DNA of 64,000 nt from Fusobacteriota bacterium (GTDB lineage: Bacteria > Bacillota > TC1): assembly GCA_009773805.1 (NCBI GenBank), contig WTXA01000001.1:558001-622000 (forward strand), given 5' to 3'. Positions within the stretch are counted from its first letter, which is position 1. Each line of letters begins with the position of its first letter. Made by a program: the position numbers and the translations under genes. Under the pieces are notes generated by a model that saw only the letters and a program-made list of their open reading frames with translations, was not told where the DNA came from and did not search any database. Below, piece by piece: positions 9,425 through 19,111 of the stretch.

Positions 9425-10201
9425 ATGCTTTTAATTATAGATATCGGTAATACTAGTATGATGTTCGGAGTCTTTCACAAAAACGAACTAAAAGAAAAAT
9501 TTACAATTAAAAGCCATAAGACTGTAACCTCTGATGATCTTGGAGTAAGTATCATCCAGTATCTTTCCTTGTTCAATCTTGACAAGAAGCAAATAGAAGC
9601 TGTAGTCATAGCATCTGTTGTGCCCCAATTAACCGAAACCCTAGAAACAGCAATTAAGGATTATCTTGAAATTCCCACATATATTGTGGGGAGCAATTTA
9701 AACATCGATCTAGATTCCTCCAGTTACAAAAGCCAGGCAGGAATTGATCGTCTGATAAATGTATTTGGGGGCATTAGTAAATATGGAAAGTCGTTGATCA
9801 TAATCGATATCGGTACTGCCCTGACCATTGATGTAGCTGACAATAATGGTGCATTTATAGGCGGAATAATATTCCCTGGTATCCATAGTCTAAATCAAGC
9901 ATTATCCAAGGATACTGCCAAACTACCTATTGTGGATCTAGAAAGACCAGGACATATCATAGGCACTTCTACTGAAGATTGTATTCTAAGTGGAGTATAC
10001 TATGGCTATATATATGCCATTGAAGGTATGATAGAAAAAATGAAGGCTGAACTTCCATATTCTGTAACTGTCATAGCTACAGGTGGATATTCCAGCCTTC
10101 TTAAAGATTGTAATAATATTGATATCTTCGATGAAAACCTAACCCTTGACGGTATTAGATTAATTTATGAAAATAGAACTATATCTCCTTTAGCAGATTA
10201 A
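9425..10201 (+). CDS. coaX: Type III pantothenate kinase
   Basis: CoaX phosphorylates pantothenate, the entry step to CoA, and is of the feedback-insensitive type [13 protein letters not shown] at the N-terminus is the phosphate-1 motif, and [11 protein letters not shown] and the GGIIFPG loop follow. The start at 9425 ([10 protein letters not shown]) has AAGGAG 6 bases upstream; the open frame extends 15 codons further upstream into panD. Its last 23 bases overlap the 3' end of convergent ribH. With the four genes before it, everything from ketoisovalerate to 4'-phosphopantetheine is encoded except ketopantoate reductase. Confidence 0.95.
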   Translation: MLLIIDIGNTSMMFGVFHKNELKEKFTIKSHKTVTSDDLGVSIIQYLSLFNLDKKQIEAVVIASVVPQLTETLETAIKDYLEIPTYIVGSNLNIDLDSSSYKSQAGIDRLINVFGGISKYGKSLIIIDIGTALTIDVADNNGAFIGGIIFPGIHSLNQALSKDTAKLPIVDLERPGHIIGTSTEDCILSGVYYGYIYAIEGMIEKMKAELPYSVTVIATGGYSSLLKDCNNIDIFDENLTLDGIRLIYENRTISPLAD

Positions 10202-10640
10202 CCATTTCAATTGCAGTAACTGCTGCTTCAAAGCCTTTGTTTCCAGACTTGATTCCGGCTCTTTCTATCGCTTGTTCAATACTATCTGTTGTTAAAACAC
10301 CAAAAATTATCGGCACTTCAGTTTCTAAGCCTATATGGGCTATACCCTTTGATACTTCATTGGCAACAATGTCAAAATGCGGTGTAGAACCTCTTATAAC
10401 AGCACCTAGACAAATAACACTATCATACCGGCCAGTCTTCGCCATTTTTTTTGCAACTAACGGTATTTCAAAAGCCCCAGGTACCCAGGCGATTTCTATA
10501 TTACCCTCTTTGACTCCATGTCTTTCTAAGGCATCAATGGCACCTGACAAAAGCTTACTGCCAATAAATTCATTAAACCTGCTGATTACAATTCCATACT
10601 TACCTTCACTTGATATTAAATTTCCATTATAAATTTTCAT
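10179..10640 (-). CDS. ribH: 6,7-dimethyl-8-ribityllumazine synthase
   Basis: RibH condenses the pyrimidine from RibD with dihydroxybutanone phosphate from Rib[32 protein letters not shown] and FGVLTTD are the classic family motifs, including the active-site histidine. The length of 153 residues is normal. It is the last gene of the rib operon and overlaps the 3' end of coaX by 23 bases, with no terminator between them. Confidence 0.96.
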   Translation of the reverse strand: MKIYNGNLISSEGKYGIVISRFNEFIGSKLLSGAIDALERHGVKEGNIEIAWVPGAFEIPLVAKKMAKTGRYDSVICLGAVIRGSTPHFDIVANEVSKGIAHIGLETEVPIIFGVLTTDSIEQAIERAGIKSGNKGFEAAVTAIEMVNLLKEI

Positions 10641-10651
10641 ACTTCTTCCTC

Positions 10652-11845
10652 CTAGTCTAATATATGACCCATCTTGGCCTTTTTTGTATCTAAATAGTGT
10701 TTGTTTCTTTCATTATGATTCATCTGAATTGGTACACGCTCAACTATTTCCAGCCCATAACCTGATAATCCGGTTATTTTTTGAGGATTATTAGTCATCA
10801 GTCTAACCTTCCTTATTCCCAAGTCATAAAGGATCTGGGCCCCGATACCATAGTCACGCATATCATCAGGGAAGCCTAGCATGACATTGGCTTCAACTGT
10901 ATCATAACCCTCATCCTGTAATGCATAGGCCTTAATCTTATTCATTAGACCAATACCACGTCCCTCTTGTCTCATATATAAAAGAACACCTTTGCCTTCA
11001 TCGGCAATCTCTTTCATAGCCGCATCATATTGCTGGCCGCAATCACACCTCAGAGACCCAAAAGCATCACCTGTCAGACATTCAGAGTGTACCCTTACTA
11101 GCACCTCATCATGCTCCTTAATATCGCCCATAACCAAAGCTACATGATGTTCTCCATTGATTTTGTTGATATAGCCAACAATCTTGAATTCACCATATCT
11201 TGTAGGCATCTTGGCTTCTGCCACCTTCTTAATTAAAGTCTCGTTTTTTCTTCTGTAGGCTATCAGTTCTTCAATAGTTATTATTTTCAAGTCATGTTTC
11301 TTCACATATTCAAGCAACTCCGGCACTCTGGCCATAGTTCCATCCTCGTTCATGATCTCACAAATGACACCTGCTGGATAAAGCCCGGCTATCTTGGCTA
11401 TATCGACAGCAGCTTCTGTATGACCAGCTCTTTTAAGCACTCCACCATCCTTTGCTTCTAGGGGAAAGATATGTCCTGGTCTGGTAAAATCTTCACCAAC
11501 ACTTCCATCTCTAACTAGGTCTAGAATTGTTTCTGCTCTTTCTTTTGCAGAAATCCCTGTAGTGCAACATTTAGAATCTACCGACACTGTAAAGGCAGTT
11601 TCCTTGGGATCGGTATTCAACTTGATCATTGAATGGATGTTAAGTTCATCTAATCTCTTTTTTTCCATGGGCACACATATCAATCCCCTGCCATGGGTGG
11701 CCATGAAGTTGATTGCTGTCTGGGTCGCTTTTTGAGCTGCCATAAGAAGATCTCCTTCGTTTTCACGATCTTCATCGTCAACTACTACAATCATCTTACC
11801 TGCCTTAATATCTTCAATTGCTTCTTCTATAGTATTAAATTTCAC
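10652..11845 (-). CDS. ribBA: Bifunctional DHBP synthase / GTP cyclohydrolase II
   Basis: The N-terminal RibB domain (1-200) makes 3,4-dihydroxybutanone phosphate and shows [11 protein letters not shown] and the [10 protein letters not shown] region. The C-terminal RibA domain (205-397) opens GTP and shows its zinc ligands in [15 protein letters not shown], then RQEGRGIGL. The length of 397 is standard for the fusion. It sits between ribE and ribH in the order seen in Bacillus. Confidence 0.96.
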   Translation of the reverse strand: MKFNTIEEAIEDIKAGKMIVVVDDEDRENEGDLLMAAQKATQTAINFMATHGRGLICVPMEKKRLDELNIHSMIKLNTDPKETAFTVSVDSKCCTTGISAKERAETILDLVRDGSVGEDFTRPGHIFPLEAKDGGVLKRAGHTEAAVDIAKIAGLYPAGVICEIMNEDGTMARVPELLEYVKKHDLKIITIEELIAYRRKNETLIKKVAEAKMPTRYGEFKIVGYINKINGEHHVALVMGDIKEHDEVLVRVHSECLTGDAFGSLRCDCGQQYDAAMKEIADEGKGVLLYMRQEGRGIGLMNKIKAYALQDEGYDTVEANVMLGFPDDMRDYGIGAQILYDLGIRKVRLMTNNPQKITGLSGYGLEIVERVPIQMNHNERNKHYLDTKKAKMGHILD

Positions 11846-11860
11846 AATAATACTCCTTTC

Positions 11861-12505
11861 TTATAGGAATCCATTTCTATTTAAAAAGTCTACTGTCAGC
11901 TTACTACCGGCAGTTACTTTAAATTCCATCAGTCTTTCAATGTATTTACCAAGGGAGTCACATTCCAAGTTGACCAACGCACCAGGTTTCTTATCTAAAA
12001 GTGTTGTTTCCTTGCTAGTATGAGGGATAATTGATACCATGAATCCCGTTCTACTCAGGTCCGCTACAGTAAGACTAGCGCCATCAATGGCTATTGATCC
12101 TTTTTTGATAATATATTTCAGCAAAGTATTATCTGCATCAATCCATACTTCTGTGGCATTTTCACGTTCTTTTAATTCTGTTATCTTACCTGTTCCATCA
12201 ATATGTCCGGAAACTATATGCCCTCCCAGTCTGTCACCGACCATAAGCGCTCTTTCCAGGTTCACCCTGCTGCCTCTTACTAATAATCCAAGATTGGTGG
12301 CCCTTAGAGTTTCAGGCATAAAATCCACGGTAAAACTTCCATTATCAAACTTGATAACAGTAAGACAGATCCCATTGACACTGATGCTGTCGCCTAACCT
12401 GACACCCTCAATTACCTTGTTACATCCAACTTTAAGTGAACCTGACTTGGAGCTTCTGACAATATTCTCGATAATTCCAATTTCCTCTATTAGTCCAGTA
12501 AACAT
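11861..12505 (-). CDS. ribE: Riboflavin synthase alpha chain
   Basis: It dismutates two lumazines to riboflavin. The two internal repeats typical of the trimeric enzyme are visible: MFTGLIEEIG with SVNGICLTV in the first, and SGHIDGTG with IDGASLTV in the second. The length is 214 residues. It starts immediately after the ribD stop codon. Confidence 0.95.
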   Translation of the reverse strand: MFTGLIEEIGIIENIVRSSKSGSLKVGCNKVIEGVRLGDSISVNGICLTVIKFDNGSFTVDFMPETLRATNLGLLVRGSRVNLERALMVGDRLGGHIVSGHIDGTGKITELKERENATEVWIDADNTLLKYIIKKGSIAIDGASLTVADLSRTGFMVSIIPHTSKETTLLDKKPGALVNLECDSLGKYIERLMEFKVTAGSKLTVDFLNRNGFL

Positions 12506-13624
12506 TTATTCACCTCTTTTCCTAACATACCCTTCTATCATAATATTTTCGTCGAACATTTTTCTTTTAATATCATGCAGTTCAATTGCTTCACACATCA
12601 GGTTTATTCCCTTCCCTGCTACCGGTGTTGGTGCCTTGCTGCCTCCTATTATCTTAGGTGCTATATATACTTGTACCTTATCCACCAACTCATCCTCTAA
12701 TGCGCTGTAGATCAGTTCTCCTCCACCTTCTATCAAGATACTGTCTATCCCTCTATTACCTAGAATTTCAAGCAAACTTCTTAAGTCTACTCTACCACCC
12801 TTATCATCAATCACTAATACCTCTGCCCCGGTTTTCTCAACTTCGACAATCTTTAATGGGTCGGCGCCTTTAGTTACAGCTACGATGGATTTAGCATCTG
12901 AATCAATGTTGAGGACCTTGGCCGTCGGTGGTATTCTACAAAGACTATCAACTATTATTCTAACTGGATCCTTACCTTCTCCATCTCTTAATCTTGTATT
13001 AAGGCTTGGATCATCAGCTATAATTGTTCCGAGACCAACCATTATGCCACCAACTTTGTTTCGGAGTTTATGGACTTCCTGTCTGGACTTTTCATTGCTT
13101 ATCCATTTAGAATCACCGGTAATTGAAGCTATTTTTCCATCAAGTGTCATGGCATATTTCAAATATATATAAGGTATCCCCTTCGTTATATATTTTATGA
13201 ATACTTCATTCAGTTCCTTGGCTTCTTTTTCCAATAATCCTACTTCTACTATAATCCCATTTTCTTTAAGAATTTCTATCCCTCTACCTGCAACTTTCGG
13301 ATTTGGATCAAGCATTGCCACAACAACCTTGTCCACACCTTCCTCAACAAGCCTTTTAGCACAGGGCGGTGTTTTTCCATAATGGAAACATGGTTCTAGA
13401 TTTACATAGATAGTCGAACCTTCAACTGACTCCTTCGAGTTATTTATAGCTTCTACCTCTGCATGATTGCCACCATAGTAAGCGTGATAACCTTCACCGA
13501 TTATTCTGCCATCCTTGACAATAACTGCACCCACCAGAGGATTAGGACTTGTTCTACCCTCTCCTTTTCTTGCTAGTTCCATGGCTTTATTCATAAAGTA
13601 GATATCGTCAATATTGTTATCCAT
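12506..13624 (-). CDS. ribD: Bifunctional riboflavin deaminase / reductase
   Basis: RibD performs the second and third steps of riboflavin synthesis. The N-terminal deaminase shows HAEVEAI and the zinc pair in PCFHYGKTPPC. The C-terminal reductase begins near residue 148 (KYAMTLDGKIA) and contains LIEGGGELI. It is 372 residues long. GGAGG lies 8 bases before the start, directly after the FMN-riboswitch terminator, so the whole rib operon depends on that switch. Confidence 0.95.
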   Translation of the reverse strand: MDNNIDDIYFMNKAMELARKGEGRTSPNPLVGAVIVKDGRIIGEGYHAYYGGNHAEVEAINNSKESVEGSTIYVNLEPCFHYGKTPPCAKRLVEEGVDKVVVAMLDPNPKVAGRGIEILKENGIIVEVGLLEKEAKELNEVFIKYITKGIPYIYLKYAMTLDGKIASITGDSKWISNEKSRQEVHKLRNKVGGIMVGLGTIIADDPSLNTRLRDGEGKDPVRIIVDSLCRIPPTAKVLNIDSDAKSIVAVTKGADPLKIVEVEKTGAEVLVIDDKGGRVDLRSLLEILGNRGIDSILIEGGGELIYSALEDELVDKVQVYIAPKIIGGSKAPTPVAGKGINLMCEAIELHDIKRKMFDENIMIEGYVRKRGE

Positions 13625-13639
13625 ATTTTTTCCTCCAAT

Positions 13640-13670
13640 AAAAAAAGCTCCGAAGATAATCTTCAGAGCT
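13640..13670 (-). terminator. FMN-riboswitch terminator
   Basis: A 10-bp stem (13646-13655 with 13661-13670, one G-U pair) is followed on the minus strand by a run of T. It lies between the FMN aptamer and ribD. Confidence 0.85.
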
Positions 13671-13736
13671 ATAAATATAAATACACAAATGCATAAATAT
13701 CATCAATTATATGTAAATCAAATTTACATATAGATA

Positions 13737-13846
13737 CACTTCTCTCATCCAGACTTTACGGTCGGTCTTGGAATTACACCAAGTCAGCCTATTAGGCTCG
13801 TGGACTATTACCACCGGTCGGGAATTTCACCCTGCCCTGAAGTTCT
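13737..13846 (-). promoter_or_regulatory. FMN riboswitch (RFN element)
   Basis: On the minus strand the element begins TTCAGGGCAGGGTG and continues with AATTCCCGACCGGTGGT, AGTCCACGAGCC, and GACCGACCGTAAAGTC before ending near GGATGAGAGAAG. These are the conserved RFN segments in the correct order. FMN binding should favour the terminator and shut off ribD-ribE-ribBA-ribH. Confidence 0.95.
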
Positions 13847-13860
13847 ATTCAATTAAGTTC

Positions 13861-13889
13861 ATATTATCATAATAATATCTATTGGTCAA
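13861..13889 (-). promoter_or_regulatory. rib operon promoter, -35 inside hemL
   Basis: TTGACC (13884-13889 on the minus strand), a 17-base spacer and TAATAT (13861-13866) precede the FMN aptamer. The -35 overlaps the last codons and stop of hemL. Confidence 0.6.
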
Positions 13890-15174
13890 ATACCACTTTA
13901 AAAGCTTCCTCACAAACCTTGATTGTCTGGTCCAGCTCCTCATTTGTATGAGCAGCAGACAAGAACCATGATTCATATTGTGAAGGAGGCAACAATATAC
14001 CTTTTTTGAAAACTTCTCTATGAAACATCTTGAAATTCTTTAAATTGCATTTTGCTACATCGGACAAACATTCTACTGCTTCACCTGTAAAAAAGATGGA
14101 TATCATTGATTGATACCTATTGATTGTTACTGGAAGGGAATATTTTTCAATCATTAGATTTAAGGCAGTTTCCAGATATATGGCCTTAGCCTCCAACTCC
14201 TTGTAAATATCAGGATTATCCTTTAAAATATTCAATAATTTAAAGCCCAGTCCCATGGCCATAGGATTTCCTGATAAAGTTCCCGCCTGATAGACACCAC
14301 CAACCGGGGATATCATCTCCATAATTTCCTGCCTGCCACCAAAGGCACCAGCCGGAAGCCCTGCCCCTATTATCTTACCAAGAGTGATCAAGTCCGGAGT
14401 TACTCCAGCTTGTTGTCCAACAGTACCATAACCAACTCGAAATCCTGTTATGACTTCATCAAAGATCAATAGAGCTCCATACTGGTTACATATTTCTCTT
14501 AATTCTAGAAGAAATCCTTCCTTTGGTTTTACCACTCCCATATTCCCTGGTACAGGTTCAACTATAATACAGGCTATTTCCATTCCAAATTGCTGGAAAA
14601 TTTCTTTGACTCGATTCAAATCGTTATATTGACACACTAAAGTATTAGCTACAATATCCTCTGTCAAACCAAGACTTGTTGCTACACCATTATTTAAGGT
14701 ACCTGAACCTGAACTAACTAAAAGAGAGTCTGCATGGCCATGATAACAGCCGTCAAACTTCAGAATGTATTTACGATTGGTATATCCTCTACTCAGTCTG
14801 ATTGCACTCATGGTTGCTTCAGTTCCAGAATTAACCATCCTTATCATTTCAATTGCAGGTATGGCTTCAGATATTAATTCAGCCATTTCCACTTCTATTT
14901 CGGTAGGCAGGCCAAAACTCAACCCATTCTCCCCTAGAACTTTTAGTTCGTCCAGCAATATTTGGTTATTATGTCCCAGAATAAGTGGTCCCCATGAACA
15001 TACAAAGTCAATAAATTCATTGTCGTCCACATCGATAATCCTACTTCCCATACCTCTCTTGATGAATATAGGTGTTCCGTCAATGCTCTGAAAAGATCTT
15101 ACAGGGCTGTTAACACCACCAGGTATTTTTCTTTCGGCTCTTTTAAATAAATCTTTCGATTTGTCCAGTTTCAT
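13879..15174 (-). CDS. hemL: Glutamate-1-semialdehyde 2,1-aminomutase
   Basis: HemL is a PLP enzyme turning glutamate-1-semialdehyde into 5-aminolevulinate. GGVNSPVRSF, VNSGTEA, FDEVITGFRV and TLGKIIGAGLPAGAFGG (with the PLP lysine) are all present. I use the ATG at 15174, which has GGAG 6 bases upstream; an ATG at 15186 just overlaps the hemB stop. It is the last gene of the siroheme operon. Confidence 0.95.
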   Translation of the reverse strand: MKLDKSKDLFKRAERKIPGGVNSPVRSFQSIDGTPIFIKRGMGSRIIDVDDNEFIDFVCSWGPLILGHNNQILLDELKVLGENGLSFGLPTEIEVEMAELISEAIPAIEMIRMVNSGTEATMSAIRLSRGYTNRKYILKFDGCYHGHADSLLVSSGSGTLNNGVATSLGLTEDIVANTLVCQYNDLNRVKEIFQQFGMEIACIIVEPVPGNMGVVKPKEGFLLELREICNQYGALLIFDEVITGFRVGYGTVGQQAGVTPDLITLGKIIGAGLPAGAFGGRQEIMEMISPVGGVYQAGTLSGNPMAMGLGFKLLNILKDNPDIYKELEAKAIYLETALNLMIEKYSLPVTINRYQSMISIFFTGEAVECLSDVAKCNLKNFKMFHREVFKKGILLPPSQYESWFLSAAHTNEELDQTIKVCEEAFKVVFDQ

Positions 15175-15185
15175 ATTTTTCTCCA

Positions 15186-16163
15186 TTAATTATCAATACC
15201 TTTTAGCATTTTGGCTATTTCCTTGGCAAAATAGGTAATGATGATATTTGCTCCAGCTCTCTTGATTGCTGTTATGGTTTCTAGGATTACGCCTTTGTCC
15301 ATCACACCACTATCGACAGCCATTTTCAACATGACATATTCTCCACTAACACTATATGCCGCTATTGGTATATTGAAATTGTTACTATATCTTTTAATAA
15401 TATCCAGATATGCAAGTGCCGGTTTAACCATTAAGATATCTGCACCCTGGGCAAAGTCAAGTTCGCCCTCCACTACAGCTTCTCTTCCATTTCTATAATC
15501 CATCTGATATGATTTCCGGTTGCCTTTAAATGGTGCAGATTCAGCAGCTTCTCTAAAAGGTCCATAAAAGTTGGATGCATATTTGGCACTATAGGCCATT
15601 ATCGGTATATTGATGAACCCTTCATCATCAAGGACTTTTCTAATATAGCCTATTCTTCCATCCATCATGTCGGAAGGCGCCAATATATCGGCTCCTGCCC
15701 TGGCATGACTTAAGGCAATCTTACCTAGGTAATTCAAGGTTTCATCATTTTTGACATAACCAGAATCATCAATAATGCCACAATGTCCATGATTTGTATA
15801 TTCACATAGACAGATGTCGGTAATGACTATCAATTCTGAAAATTCCTTCTTTATTTCTCTGATGGCTCTTTGAATTATCCCATTATCATTATAGGCTTCC
15901 TGACCAAAAGCATCCTTTTTATGAGATATGCCAAATAGTATGACTGAATTTAATCCAAGGTAATTAAGTGAAGCTATTTCATCATTAATACAATCGACAG
16001 AAAAATGATAGTGCCCCGGCAACGACTTGATTTCTTTCTTGATATTTTTTCCATCTATAACGAATAAGGGGAATACCAGATTATCCAGACTAAATTCTGT
16101 TTCCTTTACAAGATTTCTAAGATTATCCTGTCTTAATCTTCTAGGTCTTCTTAGTTGTTCCAT
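15186..16163 (-). CDS. hemB: Delta-aminolevulinic acid dehydratase (porphobilinogen synthase)
   Basis: HemB condenses two aminolevulinates to porphobilinogen. The zinc-site cysteines are in ICLCEYTNHGHCG, the catalytic lysines in MAYSAKYASNFYGPFR and MVKPALAYLD. The length of 325 is standard. GGAGAT precedes the start, and the gene lies four bases after cobA-hemD. Confidence 0.96.
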   Translation of the reverse strand: MEQLRRPRRLRQDNLRNLVKETEFSLDNLVFPLFVIDGKNIKKEIKSLPGHYHFSVDCINDEIASLNYLGLNSVILFGISHKKDAFGQEAYNDNGIIQRAIREIKKEFSELIVITDICLCEYTNHGHCGIIDDSGYVKNDETLNYLGKIALSHARAGADILAPSDMMDGRIGYIRKVLDDEGFINIPIMAYSAKYASNFYGPFREAAESAPFKGNRKSYQMDYRNGREAVVEGELDFAQGADILMVKPALAYLDIIKRYSNNFNIPIAAYSVSGEYVMLKMAVDSGVMDKGVILETITAIKRAGANIIITYFAKEIAKMLKGIDN

Positions 16164-16167
16164 TTGC

Positions 16168-17667
16168 TTATCTCCCCATCATGTCTATTTTTAATATACT
16201 TTGAAGCAAGCCCTTATCACTATGTTCATCTGCTTCTATATCCACCTTCAAATCCAGGTCTCTTATCGATTGACTTGTAATTGGTCCTATTGAAATTATT
16301 TTAATACCCTCTAGTAAATCAATATTTTCCGATCCAAGTATTTCAAGAAAAAATTTGACTGTTGATGGACTGGTAAAAGTAAGATAATTTATTTTACCAT
16401 TCCTGAAGATATCCAACATCCTTACTTTGATTGTTTCGTTTTTTCTTTTAGAATAAACTTTAATCATCACTACATTACATATTCTTGATATTTTTTGATG
16501 AAGATACATCCTGGAGTCACTGGCACCAATCATTAGAACACTATCAACAGGTTTTAAGATAGCTTCCAGCTTTTCCACCAGGCTTTCGCTTACAAAACTC
16601 TCAGGCACTATATCAGCTACTACTCCATATTTCAACATTTCTGCAGCTGTCGAATTTCCTATTGCTACTAGCATTTTATCACCCAACACCCTGCTATCGA
16701 GGCCTAGCATGAAAATCTTCCTGAAGAAAAACTCGACTCCATTAACAGATGAAAAAATAAGATAATTATATAAACCCAAGTCTTCAATAATCTGATCAAA
16801 TTCTGCTGCATTATCATTTGACACAATTTCCATAACCGGTAATTCGATTGCTTCACCACCAAGATCCTCTATCATTTCAACCAAGCTACTATTTTGTTTC
16901 TTTGGTCTGGTTACTATGAATTTTTTTCCAAAAAGTTTCTTTTTAGCAAAGAAATCAATTTCCTCATGCAGCTTAACCACCTCACCTATTACAAATAGGC
17001 TGGGTGCTTCAATTTTTTCCTTCAGTATTTTTTCTTTCATTTCGACAAGACTTGCTGTTATGGTTCTTTGTCCGGGCAAGCTTGCCCAGCTGATGATTGC
17101 TGCTGGTTTGTAAGTTGCCATTCCACCCTCAATCAAACCATCAATAATCGAAGCTATACTGGTTACACCCATTAAGAATACAAGAGTTCCTTCTAATTTG
17201 CTAATAGTCTTAAAATCTAAATTTTCATTATGTCCGTTATAGACATGGAAACTATCTGCTAGACCTCTATGAGTCACAGGTATCCCAGCATATGCCAGTC
17301 CACCTATGGCCGATGAAATACCAGGCACTATTTCAAATTCAATATTATGTTTCTTGAGGCATAAAGCCTCTTCGCCACCTCTGCCAAAAACAAAGGGATC
17401 TCCTCCCTTAAGCCTGACAACAGTCTTAAAACAGCGACCCTTCTCAACTAAAAGTTCATTGATTTCATCTTGGTTGAGTGTATGCTTTCCCATAGATTTT
17501 CCAACATAAATCATCTCACTATCTAAAGGTGCATATTGTAGTAGTTTTTCATTTACCAGCCGATCATATATTATAACATCAGCTTTTTTTATAAGTTCCA
17601 TACCCCTGACAGTTATGATTTTAGAATCTCCTGGTCCGGCACCGACTAAATACACTCTATTATTCAT
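16168..17667 (-). CDS. cobA-hemD: Uroporphyrinogen-III C-methyltransferase / uroporphyrinogen-III synthase fusion
   Basis: The N-terminal SAM-dependent CobA/SUMT domain (1-240) makes precorrin-2 and shows VGAGPGDSKIITVRG, DRLVNEKLL and RLKGGDPFVFGRGGEE. The HemD domain (about 250-500) closes the tetrapyrrole ring and starts with GKKFIVTRPKKQ. This fusion is known in Clostridia. I place the start at 17667 (MNNRVYLVGAGPGD), overlapping the end of the previous gene by 8 bases. The frame stays open 20 codons further upstream but lacks a sensible signal there. It links the heme-type trunk to siroheme and cobalamin. Confidence 0.93.
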   Translation of the reverse strand: MNNRVYLVGAGPGDSKIITVRGMELIKKADVIIYDRLVNEKLLQYAPLDSEMIYVGKSMGKHTLNQDEINELLVEKGRCFKTVVRLKGGDPFVFGRGGEEALCLKKHNIEFEIVPGISSAIGGLAYAGIPVTHRGLADSFHVYNGHNENLDFKTISKLEGTLVFLMGVTSIASIIDGLIEGGMATYKPAAIISWASLPGQRTITASLVEMKEKILKEKIEAPSLFVIGEVVKLHEEIDFFAKKKLFGKKFIVTRPKKQNSSLVEMIEDLGGEAIELPVMEIVSNDNAAEFDQIIEDLGLYNYLIFSSVNGVEFFFRKIFMLGLDSRVLGDKMLVAIGNSTAAEMLKYGVVADIVPESFVSESLVEKLEAILKPVDSVLMIGASDSRMYLHQKISRICNVVMIKVYSKRKNETIKVRMLDIFRNGKINYLTFTSPSTVKFFLEILGSENIDLLEGIKIISIGPITSQSIRDLDLKVDIEADEHSDKGLLQSILKIDMMGR

Positions 17668-19111
17668 TTTTTCTAATTTCCTTTGCCAATTCACTAGCAA
17701 GATCATTGGCCCTAGAAACGCTTCCATTTATACTACGTTTGATTAAATTGATACCATCCACACTATATATTCCCTGTATTGTCAGATTAGCGCCCTCGAT
17801 CTGGCACAAGGCCCCAGCAGGTGAGTTACAATCTCCACCCAAAATGCTTAAGAAAGTTCTTTCTGTTTCAACTTCCAAGGTAGCTTTTTTATCGATGATA
17901 CCTTCAACGATACCCTTCAGCCAATCATCTTCGGCTCTTACTTGCATGGCGAGTGCTCCTTGAGCAGGAGCTGGCAACATTTCATTTACGGAAAAATAGC
18001 TGGTTATTCTTTGTTCTAAGCCTAGTCTTTTTAGTCCTGCCGCAGCTAGAATGATACCATCAAGATCAGAATTGTCCAACTTATTAATCCTTGTATCTAC
18101 ATTGCCTCTTAATGGCACAATATTCAAATCTGGTCTTATATGTTTAATTTGCATTGCTCTTCTTTTACTGCCTGTTCCAATTTTACCTCCAATCGGGACA
18201 TCATCCAACCCTAGCAAACCTATTCTTAATATTAGGGCGTCTCTATAGTCTTCACGCTTGGGTACTCCAGCAATTACCAGGCCACTGGTATCTTCAGTTG
18301 GCAGATCTTTCATACTATGAACAGCCAGGTCTATTTCTCCATTTAAGAGTGCTTCTTCAATTTCCTTGACAAAGACTCCCTTGCCCCCGATTGCACTAAC
18401 TTGCTTATCCAGAACAAGATCCCCCTTGGATATGATTATTTTAATTTCGAAATCAATATTTGGATTAAGACGTTTTAAATCATCGGTAACCAACTGACAT
18501 TGAGCTAAAGCTAACTTACTTCCTCTTGAACCTATAATAACCTTCATCCTTAAATCTCCTTCAATCCGATCAACTGATTCTTTCAATAATCTTCTTTTTA
18601 TGACCTTATTATGTTCCAACTTGATTATATTTTTTCTTTCTTCGCCTAAGTAGCTAATTACAGATTGAATTTCATTTCCAAAAATATTATCGATTCTCTT
18701 TAAAATTCTTCTTGTTAATATGGGGCTTTTACCATTGGTGCTAACCACTATCTGCAGGTCCCCTTTTTTGACAATTCCAGGAATATAGAAATCAGAATTC
18801 AGTCCAGATTCAACTTTGTTACATAAAATCTGATTTTCATTACAATAGTTGTATATTTCGTTGTTTTTATCACTTGAATCAGTTGCCGCTATAACCATAA
18901 AGGCATCTGCAATATATTCTTTTTTATAGTCATCCATGATCAGTTCAACTTTGTGTTCCAAGGTTAGAAATCCAGCATGGAAAGCTGGACTAATTATGGT
19001 TAGACGAGGCTGATAATCCAAAAGTTTGACAGCTTTTCTTAAAGCTATCAAACCACCACCGATTATAAATATTTTTTTCATTTTAATATCGATAAAGATA
19101 GGGAAAAACAT
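17660..19111 (-). CDS. sirC-hemC: Precorrin-2 dehydrogenase (SirC-like) joined in frame to hydroxymethylbilane synthase
   Basis: Residues 1-188 are a CysG-N/SirC-type NAD domain (IGGGLIALRKAVKLL, then AATDSSDKNNEIYNYC) that oxidises precorrin-2 to sirohydrochlorin. Residues 189-483 are a complete HemC (GSRGSKLALAQ, VHSMKDLPT, GDCNSPAGA with the cofactor cysteine), which makes hydroxymethylbilane. No stop separates them, yet an AAGGAG sits 8 bases before an internal ATG at 18545-18547 that would give a normal HemC alone. The product could be a fusion, a free HemC, or both. The start at 19111 directly follows the hemA stop and has GGAGG 8 bases upstream. Confidence 0.9.
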   Translation of the reverse strand: MFFPIFIDIKMKKIFIIGGGLIALRKAVKLLDYQPRLTIISPAFHAGFLTLEHKVELIMDDYKKEYIADAFMVIAATDSSDKNNEIYNYCNENQILCNKVESGLNSDFYIPGIVKKGDLQIVVSTNGKSPILTRRILKRIDNIFGNEIQSVISYLGEERKNIIKLEHNKVIKRRLLKESVDRIEGDLRMKVIIGSRGSKLALAQCQLVTDDLKRLNPNIDFEIKIIISKGDLVLDKQVSAIGGKGVFVKEIEEALLNGEIDLAVHSMKDLPTEDTSGLVIAGVPKREDYRDALILRIGLLGLDDVPIGGKIGTGSKRRAMQIKHIRPDLNIVPLRGNVDTRINKLDNSDLDGIILAAAGLKRLGLEQRITSYFSVNEMLPAPAQGALAMQVRAEDDWLKGIVEGIIDKKATLEVETERTFLSILGGDCNSPAGALCQIEGANLTIQGIYSVDGINLIKRSINGSVSRANDLASELAKEIRKNE

